Origin: JANQOH01 sp965200095
GTDB taxonomy: Bacteria; Pseudomonadota; Alphaproteobacteria; UBA7887
Assembly (NCBI GenBank): GCA_965200095.1
Contig: OZ241350.1
Span: 2,108,001-2,172,000 of the forward strand
Reading direction: 5' to 3'
Length of the DNA stretch: 64,000 bases
The notes under the pieces are model-generated. The model saw only the letters and a list, made by a program, of their open reading frames with translations, did not search any database and was not told the DNA's origin. Positions within the stretch are counted from its first letter, which is position 1. Every line of letters begins with the position of its first letter. Made by a program: the position numbers and the translations under genes. Of the stretch, positions 1-7,815 are shown in pieces.

Positions 1-2
1 CC

Positions 3-503
3 GCTTGCCATGAGCGCGCGAGCGAACCCGCCGCCGCCCTTCCCGACGCCTCGCCCGGCGAGGACGTCGCCCAGGACTACGCCAGCCTGAGACTGTCTCT
101 GAAGGCGCACCCCGTCTCGCTGCTGCGCGGCGCCCTGACGGCGCGCGGCGCCGTCCCGGCCGCAACGCTCATCGGCGCCGCCGACGGGCGCCGCCTCGAA
201 GTGTGCGGGCTGGTGCTGGCGCGCCAGCGCCCCGGAACCGCGAAGGGCGTCGTCTTCGCCACCCTCGAGGACGAAACGGGAGTCGCCAATATCGTGATAT
301 GGCGGCGGGTCTTCGAGCGCTACCGGAACGCGGCGCTCGACGCCGGGCTGCTCGCGGTCCGCGGCGTCGTGCAACGCGAGGGGATCGTCGTTCACCTCGT
401 CGCCGGGCGCCTCGTCGACCTGACCCCGATGCTCGCCGGCCTCGCGGAGCGGGACGGCGCCGGGCGCGGCGCCTTCCCCGTCCGGTCGCGCGATTTCCGG
501 TGA
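3..503 (+). CDS. dnaE2: Error-prone DNA polymerase DnaE2, C-terminal part
   Basis: The reading frame is open from the left edge to a TGA at 501-503. It gives about 166 residues of the C-terminus of a DNA polymerase III alpha-like protein. The stretch DYASLRLSLKAHPVSLLR followed by an OB-fold (GLVLARQRPGTAKGV, then FATLEDETG and VANIVIWRRVFERYR) is typical of the DnaE2/ImuC type rather than of the replicative DnaE1. In this family the enzyme performs SOS-induced translesion synthesis together with ImuA and ImuB. Those partners would lie upstream, outside the window. The next gene is convergent, 10 bases away. DnaE2 versus another alpha-subunit paralogue cannot be fully settled from the C-terminus alone. 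Confidence 0.85.
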   Translation, partial: ACHERASEPAAALPDASPGEDVAQDYASLRLSLKAHPVSLLRGALTARGAVPAATLIGAADGRRLEVCGLVLARQRPGTAKGVVFATLEDETGVANIVIWRRVFERYRNAALDAGLLAVRGVVQREGIVVHLVAGRLVDLTPMLAGLAERDGAGRGAFPVRSRDFR

Positions 504-513
504 CGCGCCGGCC

Positions 514-1587
514 TCACGCCCCGGCGAGGCGCCGCGCCTCCTGCGGGTCCAGGCCGATCGCCGCGCCGGCCTCGCATATCCGGTCGAGGGTCGCGGCGGC
601 GACGGGGATGCCCCCGGCGGCGCGGCGGGCGCGCGCTTCGCACTCGGGCTCCCCCGGCACGCGGACCCGGTCGACGCCGGGCGCCGGGCGCGACGATTTC
701 ACGTGATCGACGATCTCGCCCACCTCGCCGAGAAAGAACTCCCGGTCGCCGACCGCGTCGGGGTCGAGGATCACGCTCAGCATGTTGTTGATAATCGCCC
801 GTCCGTGATCGCGCCGCGGCAGGTGGCCGCCGCCATTGGTCAGCGCCCCCGCCAGCGCCTCGCACATCAGCGCCATGCCGTAACCCTTGTGCAGCCCCAT
901 CGGCGTCAGGGCGCCGCGGGGGTCCGCATACATGACCTCAGGGTCGCGCGTCGGCCGGCCCCGGGAATCCACCAGCGCGCCCTCTCTCACCTCCCCGCCG
1001 GAGTCGCGCGCGACCCGCACCTTGCCCATCGCCACGGCGCTGGTGGCGTAGTCGAGGACGAGCGGCGGACGCCCGTCGCCCGCCGGGACCCCGGTGCAAT
1101 AGGGGTTGGTCGTATAGCGCGCGTCCGCGCCCCCGAACGGCACGACGCTCGGCCGGTAGCCGCCCGAATTCACGTAGTGGATCGAGACCAGCCCCGCTTC
1201 GGCGCACAGTTCCGCCCAGGCGCCGATGCGCCCCAGATGGTGGCTCATGCGCAGCGCCACCACCGCCACGCCGTGGGCGCGGGCCCGGTCGATGCCGAGC
1301 GTCATCGCCTCGCGCCCCGCCACCTGACCGTAGGCGAGATTGCCGTCGAGCCGCAGAATCCCCCCGTCGCCGCCGGCCTGCGTGACGCGGCCGTTGGCCT
1401 TCAGCCAGCCGTCGGCCATCGATGCGGCGTAGGCGGGGAGAATGCCGATGCCGTGGCTGTCGTGGCCCGCCAGGTTGGCGTCCACGAGGTTGCGCGCGAC
1501 CAGATCGGCCTCGCGTTCGTCGGAGCCTCCGGCGGCGCAGAACGCCCGCGCGAGCGCCGTCAAACCGTCGGCGGAATAGCAGCGCAT
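514..1587 (-). CDS. Ldh-family (malate/L-lactate/ureidoglycolate type) NAD(P)-dependent oxidoreductase
   Basis: This is a 357-residue member of the Ldh_2 family, which reduces or oxidises 2-keto/2-hydroxy acids with NAD(P)H and is unrelated to classical LDH. The GHDSHGIG motif at residues 41-48 carries the family's catalytic histidine, and SHHLGRIG at about 114-121 matches the second conserved histidine region. The frame can be extended upstream to 1659, but the ATG at 1585-1587 is chosen because a GGGAGGG ribosome-binding sequence lies just upstream and the family homology starts there. The substrate (lactate, malate, ureidoglycolate, a sugar acid) cannot be told from sequence. The gene faces away from the repeat-built element that starts at 1694, so its promoter region abuts that element. 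Confidence 0.85.
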   Translation of the reverse strand: MRCYSADGLTALARAFCAAGGSDEREADLVARNLVDANLAGHDSHGIGILPAYAASMADGWLKANGRVTQAGGDGGILRLDGNLAYGQVAGREAMTLGIDRARAHGVAVVALRMSHHLGRIGAWAELCAEAGLVSIHYVNSGGYRPSVVPFGGADARYTTNPYCTGVPAGDGRPPLVLDYATSAVAMGKVRVARDSGGEVREGALVDSRGRPTRDPEVMYADPRGALTPMGLHKGYGMALMCEALAGALTNGGGHLPRRDHGRAIINNMLSVILDPDAVGDREFFLGEVGEIVDHVKSSRPAPGVDRVRVPGEPECEARARRAAGGIPVAAATLDRICEAGAAIGLDPQEARRLAGA

Positions 1588-1855
1588 CGTCGCGCCCTCC
1601 CGGAGATCGGAAATTCGGAACGGACTGGAAAAACGCCGCCGCAGAGGCCGGCGACTCATCGGACTCCCCGGTTCGGCCAGCGATTCTCATTATGAGACCT
1701 CTGCATAACTCGTTTCGCCTGTGGCAGGGGTGCGTTCCCGGCGTTATACGACGTTTCCGAACCCGCCGTCGGCGTATGGCGATGCGTGACGGAATTGGGA
1801 ACATCCGCCCCCTGCCCCGGTAATTCCCGCGAAAGAGCGTGTGAAGAAACCCGAC

Positions 1856-2061
1856 GGCGTTACAAACATTCGTCATTCCCGCGAAAGCGGGAATCCGTCG
1901 CGGCGTTTCCGTAATAAAAACGGGCCGATATAGCGGACGGCCGCCTCCGGATCGAAAGAGCGCGGCGTTACAAACATTCGTCATTCCCGCGAAAGCGGGA
2001 ATCCGTCGCGGCGTTTCCGTAATAAAAACGGGCCGATATAGCGGACGGCCGCCTCCGGATT
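1856..2061. repeat. 108-bp tandem direct repeat inside element copy 1
   Basis: Bases 1856-1953 recur almost perfectly at 1964-2061, a period of 108 bases. Each unit contains GGCGTTACAAACATTCGTC, one ATTCCCGCGAAAGCGGGAAT palindrome (the first at 1874-1893) and the AT-richer core that ends in GCGGACGGCCGCCTCCGGAT. The duplication lies wholly inside the non-autonomous element and probably arose by slippage or unequal crossing-over. Confidence 0.85.
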
Positions 2062-2078
2062 CCCGCTTTCGCGGGAAT
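1983..2078. repeat. Paired palindrome module (dRS3-like ends)
   Basis: ATTCCCGCGAAAGCGGGAAT at 1983-2002 faces the same palindrome at 2059-2078. Between them is a core containing GCGTTTCCGTAA, AAAAACGGGCCGATAT and GCGGACGGCCGCCTCCGG. The whole unit is about 96 bases. The arms resemble the Neisseria dRS3 repeat pattern (ATTCCC-N8-GGGAAT), as a comparison of form and not of descent. Confidence 0.8.
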
Positions 2079-2218
2079 GACGAGTGTTATTGACGGGTTA
2101 TTGTCTTCTGCGCCGCCGAATTCCTCGGCGCAGTGGGAGACGGCAACCCTCCGATAATACTTTCTCATCCCCGCGAAAGAGCGTGTGAAGAAACCCGACA
2201 GCGTTACAAACACTCGTC

Positions 2219-2308
2219 ATTCCCGCGAAAGCGGGAATCCGTTGCGCCGTAAGAACACCGCGCCGACATTGCGGACGGCCGCCTCCGGATTCCCGCTTTC
2301 GCGGGAAT
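2219..2308. repeat. Paired palindrome module (dRS3-like ends)
   Basis: The second module of this type in element copy 1. The palindrome at 2219-2238 faces the palindrome at 2289-2308, enclosing a shorter version of the same core (CGTTGCGCCGTAAGAACACC through GCGGACGGCCGCCTCCGG). Confidence 0.8.
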
Positions 2309-2555
2309 GACGAAGAGTAGTAGCGTCTCTCGATTTCTTCACGCACTCTTTCGCGGGAAAGAGAGAGCGGATTTTCGCAATTTCATCGGGCATCGTTATG
2401 CTCCGCCGGTGAGTTCGGGAGCGTCGCAAAAACGCGGAACCGCGATCCTGCCGCAAGCGAAACCGGTTATGCAGAGGTCTCATTATGGCAATGGTCGCTG
2501 TTCCCTGGGAACAGCGGTCCCGCAGCGTCGCGGCAAGACCGGGGGTTCGCCGGGT

Positions 2556-3362
2556 TCAACCCGCGATGGCGCTGGCGCTCAGGCCCCCGTCCACCACCAG
2601 TTCGGCGCCGGTCACATATTTCGCCTCGTCCGAGGCGAGGTAGACCGCGGCGTGAGCCACGTCCCAGGCGTCGCCCATGCGCCCCATGGGGATATGACGG
2701 TCGCGGGCGGCGATGCGGGCGGGGATTTCCCCGGCGGGGTAGACCTCCGCGAGCAGGTCGCGCAGGAGCGGCGTATCCACGATCCCCGGCAGGATGCAGT
2801 TGCAGCGGATCCCGTCGCCGGCGTATTGCAACGCGATGTTGCGGCTCAGGCCCAGAAGCGCCGCCTTGGTCGCCGCATAGGACGCATAGGGGACTCCCAT
2901 CCAGCGGTTGGCGGCGATCGACGAGACGTTGATTATCGATCCGCCGCCGCCGCGCCGCATGTGCGGCAGCGCATGCCGTGCGGTCAGATAGACGCTTTTC
3001 AGGTTCACGGCCGCGCCGCGCTCCCACTCCGCCGGGTCGATCTCCAGCGGCCCGCCGCCGATCACGATGCCGACATTGTTGTGCAGGATATCGACGCCGC
3101 CGTAGCGCGACACGGCCGTATCGACCGCCGCGGCGACCGCTGCGTCATCGGTGACATCGGCGACCGCGACGATGCATTCGCCGCCCTCGGCGGCAATGAT
3201 GTCGCGGGTTTCTTCGGCCGCGGCGGGGTTGACGTCCACGGCGACCGTCCGGGCGCCTTCGCGCGCGAACAGCACGGCGACCGCCTTGCCGTTACCCCAG
3301 CCGGGCCCCCGCGACCCGGCGCCGGCGACGATCGCCGTCTTGCCTTCGAGCCTGCCGGCCAT
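2556..3362 (-). CDS. SDR-family NAD(P)-dependent oxidoreductase
   Basis: This is a 268-residue classical short-chain dehydrogenase, cytoplasmic by lack of a signal. It has a glycine-rich cofactor loop GAGSRGPGWGNG (14-25) that is longer than the usual TGxxxGxG, NNVG (95-98) in place of NNAG, Ser at about 148, and YAATK with Tyr162 and Lys166. The C-terminus carries the usual VTGAELVVDGG stretch. The substrate cannot be predicted. The stop codon is about 75 bases from the right end of the neighbouring repeat element. A GC-rich hairpin (3371-3402) separates the gene from the small secreted protein gene upstream on the same strand. Confidence 0.9.
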   Translation of the reverse strand: MAGRLEGKTAIVAGAGSRGPGWGNGKAVAVLFAREGARTVAVDVNPAAAEETRDIIAAEGGECIVAVADVTDDAAVAAAVDTAVSRYGGVDILHNNVGIVIGGGPLEIDPAEWERGAAVNLKSVYLTARHALPHMRRGGGGSIINVSSIAANRWMGVPYASYAATKAALLGLSRNIALQYAGDGIRCNCILPGIVDTPLLRDLLAEVYPAGEIPARIAARDRHIPMGRMGDAWDVAHAAVYLASDEAKYVTGAELVVDGGLSASAIAG

Positions 3363-3370
3363 CCCCGCAA

Positions 3371-3402
3371 CCCCGCCGGCGGGGCGCGACGCCCCGCCGG
3401 GG
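3371..3402 (-). terminator. GC-rich hairpin, possible terminator
   Basis: An 11-bp perfect stem (3376-3386 with 3390-3400, around CGGCGGGGCG) closes on a 3-base loop. It sits 9 bases past the stop of the small secreted protein gene and just ahead of the SDR gene. No T-run follows, so intrinsic termination is uncertain. Confidence 0.4.
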
Positions 3403-3411
3403 TCCGAGGGG

Positions 3412-3597
3412 TTACTCGGTGGAGACGGTTCCCGAATCGGCCACCGTCACCGGCGCGCCGGCATCGGTCGACACGGTCTCGGTCGGCAGCGACGCCTCGT
3501 GCGCCTTGCCGCCGCACAGGCCGCCGCCCGCCATCGCGGCGCCGGAGATCGCCATCGCCGCCACGGTCGTCACGGCCAGTTTGATCGCATCGTTCAT
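3412..3597 (-). CDS. Small exported protein of unknown function (61 aa)
   Basis: This is a short gene inside a longer open frame. The ATG at 3595-3597 is chosen because AGGAGGG lies 8 bases upstream and because the product then begins with a signal peptide: MNDAIKLAVTTVAAMAISG followed by AAMA and a likely cleavage before GGGLCGG. The mature part is only about 35 residues, has one cysteine, is rich in Thr/Ser/Val/Glu, and ends DSGTVSTE. No family was recognised. The good ribosome site and signal peptide argue that it is real. It could be a periplasmic peptide or a lipoprotein-like remnant, although the cysteine lacks a proper lipobox. Confidence 0.6.
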   Translation of the reverse strand: MNDAIKLAVTTVAAMAISGAAMAGGGLCGGKAHEASLPTETVSTDAGAPVTVADSGTVSTE

Positions 3598-3723
3598 GTC
3601 TTCCCTCCTCAGAAACGCGACATGGACTTCTGGCGTCGGTCTCCCCCGGCGCCGCTTGCCCGCGGCTTCGGTTCGACGCCCCACGCCGGCAGAGTCGCCG
3701 CGGCGCGGCGCCGTGTCAAGCGC

Positions 3724-3808
3724 CTCCCTGGGAGCGCCGGCGTCTCGCCGGCACGCGCGAAGCGCGCGAAAATGAAGATGCCGGCGAGACGCCGGCGCTC
3801 CCAGGGAG
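3724..3808. repeat. Long-armed GC-rich hairpin repeat, copy 1
   Basis: Arms of about 30 bases (CTCCCTGGGAGCGCCGGCG at the left, its complement at the right end 3808) enclose an inner CGCGCGAAGCGCGCG hairpin. The same unit recurs at 5907-5996 with TCCC instead of TCTC in the arm. It is intergenic, upstream of the SDR gene at 3921. It resembles REP-type repeats, but no RAYT transposase is present in the window. Confidence 0.85.
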
Positions 3809-3920
3809 AACATCCGCCGCCGCGTCCCGCGCCGCGCTTTACCGCGGCGCCCGCGTCCCGTAGGTTGCGACGGGCTGCGGCGCCCGGCGCCCGCACCGGA
3901 CTCCAGGGGAGAAGAACGCC

Positions 3921-4676
3921 ATGGCGGAGCGCGAATTCGCGGGCCGGACAGCCCTCGTCACGGGCGGTTCGCGCGGCATCGGCCGCGCCGTCTGCGTGCG
4001 GCTGGCCGAAGACGGCGCCGCCGTCGCGGTCAACTACACGGCCGACGAAGACGCCGCGCAAGAGACGCTGCGCGCGGTCCGGGACGCGGGCGCGCAAGGC
4101 ATCGTCGTGCGCGCCGATGTCTCGGATTCCGAACAGGTCGCCCGGATGGTCGCCGATACCGAACTCCGCCTCGGCCATGTCGATCTGCTGGTAACGAGCG
4201 CCGGCATCGCCTGGGCCACCGCCCATGACGATTTCGACCTCGAACGCTGGCGGAGCATGATGGCGGTGAATGTGGACGGCACGCTGCACGCCATCCTCGC
4301 CGTCAAGGACGGTATGATCGCGCGCGGGTTCGGACGCATCGTCTGCCTCGCCTCCATCGCCGGCCTGTTCGCCCGGCCCGCGCTGATCGGCTACGGGGTG
4401 TCCAAGGCGGCGGTGATCGCGCTGGCGCGCAACCTCGCGCCCGGCCTCGCGCCGGCGGTGCGCATCAACGCCGTCGCGCCGGGGCTGACCGAGACCGACA
4501 TGATCGGCGACATACCGGCCTCCCGGCTCGACGCCATGGTCGCCGACACGCCGCTCGGCCGCGTCGGCAAGCCCCGGGAAATCGCCGAACTCGCGGCGTT
4601 CCTGCTTTCCGAACGCTCGGCGTTCACCACCGGACAGACCGTCGTCGCCGACGGCGGACGGGTCATGCTGCCGTGA
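3921..4676 (+). CDS. SDR-family oxidoreductase, FabG-like
   Basis: A 251-residue short-chain dehydrogenase. TGGSRGIG (14-21) binds NADP(H), Asn117 is the catalytic Asn, and Ser145, Tyr158 and Lys162 (YGVSK) form the rest of the tetrad. The usual NNAG is replaced by TSAG (92-95). The closest well-known shape is 3-oxoacyl-ACP reductase, but housekeeping fabG normally sits in a fatty-acid cluster and this gene does not. The start is supported by GGGGAGAAG ahead of the ATG. The 3' end overlaps the MFS gene by 4 bases (GTGA), so the two are co-transcribed. This suggests that the reductase acts on whatever the transporter carries. Confidence 0.9.
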   Translation: MAEREFAGRTALVTGGSRGIGRAVCVRLAEDGAAVAVNYTADEDAAQETLRAVRDAGAQGIVVRADVSDSEQVARMVADTELRLGHVDLLVTSAGIAWATAHDDFDLERWRSMMAVNVDGTLHAILAVKDGMIARGFGRIVCLASIAGLFARPALIGYGVSKAAVIALARNLAPGLAPAVRINAVAPGLTETDMIGDIPASRLDAMVADTPLGRVGKPREIAELAAFLLSERSAFTTGQTVVADGGRVMLP

Positions 4677-5902
4677 CGCGGCAGCGCCGGTCGGCTCTCG
4701 CCGTTCAGGCGACCGCCGGGGTCGCCCACGCCATCGCCCACATGTTCGTGCTGCTCTTCGCCACCGTCGTGCTCGTGCTGGAGCGCGAATGGGCGATGGG
4801 CTACGACAGTCTCTTCGCGCTCTCGATCCCCATGTCGGTGCTGTTCGGCGCCGCGGCGCTGCCTGCCGGCTGGCTCGCCGACCGGTGGTCGCCGACCGGC
4901 ATGATCGGCGTCTATTTCTTCGGCCTCGGCGCCGCCACTGTTCTGACCGGCCTCGCGGACGGGCCGGTGGGGCTTCTGGCCGGTCTGAGCGCGATGGGGC
5001 TGTTCGCCGCCATCTACCACCCGGTGGGGATCCCCTGGCTGATCTCCCATGCGCCGCAACGCGGGCGCGCGCTGGGGGTGAACGGGGTCTTCGGCTCGGC
5101 GGGGATGGCGGCCGCGGCGCTCGTCGCCGGCGGCCTTTCCGCGGTCTTCGGCTGGCGCGCCGCGTTCATCGTCCCGGGCGCGCTCTGTCTGGGCTGCGGC
5201 GTCGCCTTCGTTATCGCCTGCCGCGCCGGCTGGATCGGCGGCCGCGCCGACCCGCTGCCGGAGGAGACCGCGCCGCCCGCGAACGCCATGCGGCGCGTGT
5301 TCGGCGTGCTCGCCGTCACCATGCTCTGCGCCGGGATGATCTATCAGACCACCGCGTTCGCGCTGCCCAAGATCTTCGACGAACGCCTCGGAGTCTGGCT
5401 CGACGGCAATGTGCTGGGGATCGGCGGCCTCGTCACCTTCGTCTATCTCGCCAGCAGTCTGGCGCAGGTCTTCGGCGGCGAGCTCGCCGACCGCTACAGT
5501 TTGCGCGGCGTCTATACCGCGACGCAGTTCCTTCAGGTCCCCGTGCTGGCGGTCGCGCTCGTCCTGTTCGAACCCGCCCTCGTCGCCGCGGCGACGCTGA
5601 TGGTGGCCCTCAACGTCGCCGGCCAGCCGGCCGAGAACGCCCTGCTGGCGCGGTTCACCCCCGCCGAATGGCGGGGCCGCGTCTTCGGCGTCAAATTCGT
5701 GCTCACCCTCGGCATCTCGGCGCTCGGCGTGGCGTCGATCCCCATCGCCTACCGGCTCACCGGGTCGCTGGATGTGCTCTTCGTGCTGATGGCCGGGTTC
5801 GCGGCGACCGCCGGCGCCGCCGCGTTCTGCCTGCCCCGCGCCGCCGCGCCCGCCCGCGCCGCCGCGGTCACGGCCGTCACGGCCGTCCGGGCGACGCGGT
5901 AG
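4673..5902 (+). CDS. MFS transporter
   Basis: This is a 409-residue inner-membrane protein with about 12 hydrophobic segments, reading from a GTG at 4673 that overlaps the preceding stop. Between segments 2 and 3 it has PAGWLADRWSP, the MFS loop with the conserved D-R, and GLFAAIYHPVGIPW, a motif found in the fosmidomycin-resistance-like subgroup of MFS exporters. A second copy of the loop (GGELADRYSLRGVY) starts the C-terminal half. The Ala/Arg-rich tail ends at a 16-base sequence that recurs 138 bases downstream, on the other side of a hairpin repeat. The substrate is unknown. Confidence 0.87.
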   Translation: MTRQRRSALAVQATAGVAHAIAHMFVLLFATVVLVLEREWAMGYDSLFALSIPMSVLFGAAALPAGWLADRWSPTGMIGVYFFGLGAATVLTGLADGPVGLLAGLSAMGLFAAIYHPVGIPWLISHAPQRGRALGVNGVFGSAGMAAAALVAGGLSAVFGWRAAFIVPGALCLGCGVAFVIACRAGWIGGRADPLPEETAPPANAMRRVFGVLAVTMLCAGMIYQTTAFALPKIFDERLGVWLDGNVLGIGGLVTFVYLASSLAQVFGGELADRYSLRGVYTATQFLQVPVLAVALVLFEPALVAAATLMVALNVAGQPAENALLARFTPAEWRGRVFGVKFVLTLGISALGVASIPIAYRLTGSLDVLFVLMAGFAATAGAAAFCLPRAAAPARAAAVTAVTAVRATR

Positions 5903-5906
5903 CCGC

Positions 5907-5996
5907 CCCCTGGGAGCGCCGGCGTCCCGCCGGCATCCTCTTTTCGTTGTTGCGCGCTTCGCGCGCATGCCGGCGGGACGCCGGCGCTCCCAGGGG
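5907..5996. repeat. Long-armed GC-rich hairpin repeat, copy 2
   Basis: Arms of 30 bases, 5907-5936 and 5967-5996 (CCCCTGGGAGCGCCGGCG and its complement), surround a GCGCGCTTCGCGCGC inner hairpin. It lies between the convergent MFS and epimerase genes and could act as a bidirectional terminator. The sequence GCGACGCGGTAGCCGC occurs immediately before it (5891-5906) and again at 6029-6044. Confidence 0.85.
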
Positions 5997-6047
5997 CGTC
6001 CCGTCTTCGCCGGGGCCTCATGGACATGGCGACGCGGTAGCCGCGCC

Positions 6048-7022
6048 TCACGTCCCGCGATAGTCGCGATACCATTCGACGAAGCGGGGCAGCCCCTCGT
6101 CGATCGGGACAGCGGCGCGGAAACCCGTCGCCTCTTCCAGCGCCGTCGTATCCGCCCGGGTCGCGGGCGCGTCGCCCGGCTGCATGGGCATCGCCTCGAT
6201 AACCGCCGTGCGGCCCAGCGCGCGTTCGAGCACCGAGACGAAACGCCGGAGCGGTTCGGCGCGGCCGGCGCCGATATTGAGGACCCGGTGCGGCGGGCTT
6301 TGCGACGCGGGCGGCCGCGCCGCCGCCGCCAGCGTTCCGGCGACGATGTCGTCGATATAGGTGAAGTCGCGCTTCATCTCGCCGCCGTTGAACAGCGGGA
6401 CCGGCCGTCCCGCGAGGATCGCCTCGGCGAACCGCCACGCCGCCATGTCGGGCCGCCCCCACGGCCCATATACGGTGAAGAACCGCAAACCCGTGGCCGG
6501 CACGCCGTGAAGCCGGCTGTAGGTCTGCGCCATCAGCTCGCCCGCGCGCTTGGTCGCGGCGTAAAGCGACAGCGGCGAGTCGGTGCGATGGCTCTCCGCC
6601 CACGGCGTCTCCGGATTGTCTCCGTAGACCGAACTGGAACTGGCGTAGACGAAATGTTCGAGACCGCCCATCTCCCGGCACAATTCGAGCATGGCGAGCT
6701 GTCCCATGAGATTGCTGTGGCCATAGGCGCGCGGCGCCTCCAGCGCATAACGGACGCCCGCCTGGGCGGCGAGGTGCACAATGAGACGGAACGGCCCCTC
6801 GCGCCGCGCCAGCGCCGCCATCCCTCCGGCGTCCGCCACATCGGCTTGCGCGAAGCGGAACGAATTCCGGTCGGCGAGGCGCAACAGCCGCGCGCGCTTC
6901 AGCGCCGGATTGTAATACGCGTTCAGATTGTCGACCCCGAGGACGGTCTCGCCGCTGTCCAGCAGCGCCCCGGCGACATGGAAGCCGATGAACCCGGCCG
7001 CGCCGGTGACCAGCGCCGTCAT
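6048..7022 (-). CDS. NAD-dependent sugar-nucleotide epimerase (UDP-glucuronate 4-epimerase-like)
   Basis: A 324-residue extended SDR. GAAGFIG (7-13) binds NAD, serines at 128-131 and the Tyr154/Lys158 pair of YAATK form the active site, and FFTVYGPWGRPDMA is the signature seen in UDP-glucuronate 4-epimerases. The usual VDNLNxYYxPxLK segment, diagnostic of that group, is present at 30-41. These enzymes make UDP-galacturonate for LPS or capsule. The ATG at 7022 overlaps the stop of the HAD phosphatase gene (ATGA), so the two form an operon with the phosphatase first. The frame can be extended far upstream, but nothing there resembles the family. Confidence 0.88.
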   Translation of the reverse strand: MTALVTGAAGFIGFHVAGALLDSGETVLGVDNLNAYYNPALKRARLLRLADRNSFRFAQADVADAGGMAALARREGPFRLIVHLAAQAGVRYALEAPRAYGHSNLMGQLAMLELCREMGGLEHFVYASSSSVYGDNPETPWAESHRTDSPLSLYAATKRAGELMAQTYSRLHGVPATGLRFFTVYGPWGRPDMAAWRFAEAILAGRPVPLFNGGEMKRDFTYIDDIVAGTLAAAARPPASQSPPHRVLNIGAGRAEPLRRFVSVLERALGRTAVIEAMPMQPGDAPATRADTTALEEATGFRAAVPIDEGLPRFVEWYRDYRGT

Positions 7023-7681
7023 GCGATGTCTCCCGTGTCTCCGATGATGTCCCCGACCCCGCGCAGCCCGGCGAGCGTGTCGACGCGGCGCACCTCGAAG
7101 CCGCGCCGGCGCAGGCGCATCGCCGAGGCGGAGTCCTCGGTTCCGGCCACGTGGAGTCCGCCCGCGAGGCCGGCGGCGCGCCCGGCCGCGATGTCGGTGG
7201 CGCGGTCGCCGACGATCCATGACCGCGCAAGGTCGACCGGCCAGCGGCGCGCGGCTTCCAGCAGCATTCCCGGCGCCGGCTTGCGCCAGGGATGCCCGGC
7301 GCGGCGCAGCCGCCCCTGCCCGCATTCGTGGTAACCGCACGCCAGCGCCATATCGTATGCGGCTCCTTCGGCGGCGAGCGCCGACGCGACCGCCCGCTGC
7401 ACCTCGGCGAAGGCGTCCCAATCGTAAAGCCCGCGCCCAACCCCCGACTGGTTGGTCACGACGATCGCCGGCGTCCCCGCCCGGTTGCAGGAAGCGACGA
7501 GCGCCGCCGCCCCGGGCGCCAGCGCGACATCCGCGGCCCGGCCGAGATACCCGGTCTCCACCGTCACCACCCCGTCCCGGTCGAGGAACAGCGCCGCACG
7601 GGGCGGCCCCGCCGGCGGCGCCCCGCGCGTCTCGCGCCACCGCCCCACCCCGTCGATCAACCGCCCGTCGCCGCCGCTCAT
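7019..7681 (-). CDS. HAD-IIIA phosphatase (GmhB / histidinol-phosphatase type)
   Basis: A 220-residue HAD hydrolase. FLDRDGV carries the nucleophile Asp34 and acid Asp36, TNQSGVGRG (76-84) is motif II, Lys134 in PWRKPAPGM is motif III, and GDRATD (158-163) is motif IV. This is the layout of D-glycero-D-manno-heptose 1,7-bisphosphate phosphatase. The zinc-binding loop of authentic GmhB (CxH followed by CxC) is only partly visible here (ACGYHECGQ), so the exact sugar phosphate is uncertain. The overlap with the epimerase gene suggests a surface-polysaccharide precursor role. Confidence 0.8.
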   Translation of the reverse strand: MSGGDGRLIDGVGRWRETRGAPPAGPPRAALFLDRDGVVTVETGYLGRAADVALAPGAAALVASCNRAGTPAIVVTNQSGVGRGLYDWDAFAEVQRAVASALAAEGAAYDMALACGYHECGQGRLRRAGHPWRKPAPGMLLEAARRWPVDLARSWIVGDRATDIAAGRAAGLAGGLHVAGTEDSASAMRLRRRGFEVRRVDTLAGLRGVGDIIGDTGDIA

Positions 7682-7815
7682 GACCGACGCTTGCCCAGGC
7701 TCATGGCTGCTCCCGACAGGGCGCGCGATGTCTCACGCGTATCGACGCATGGTGAAACTATGCGACGAAAGCCAAACATGGTAGCGTATCGCAATCCGCG
7801 ATCGGAGCTCATGGG

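Larger units (their letters stand above)
1694..2481. mobile_element. Non-autonomous element with IS5-like terminal inverted repeats (copy 1)
   Basis: The left end reads GAGACCTCTGCATAAC from 1694, and the right end, ending at 2481, is its exact inverted complement. Similarity between the two inverted ends continues imperfectly for well over 100 bases (GTTTCGC..G.GGCAGG and onward). ATTAT occurs on both sides (1689-1693 and 2482-2486) as a target duplication; if the terminal T/A is assigned to the element, it becomes TTA. No transposase is encoded. The interior consists of palindromic ATTCCCGCGAAAGCGGGAAT units. Ends of the GAGACCTxTGCA type are known from IS5-family elements, so this is probably a MITE mobilised by an IS5-type transposase. 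That assignment is inference from the ends only. Confidence 0.65.

Noticed and set aside
1874..2308. CRISPR array
   Set aside because: The repeated unit is a perfect palindrome in both orientations with irregular spacing, and the spaces between copies are themselves repeated. There are no unique spacers and no cas genes.
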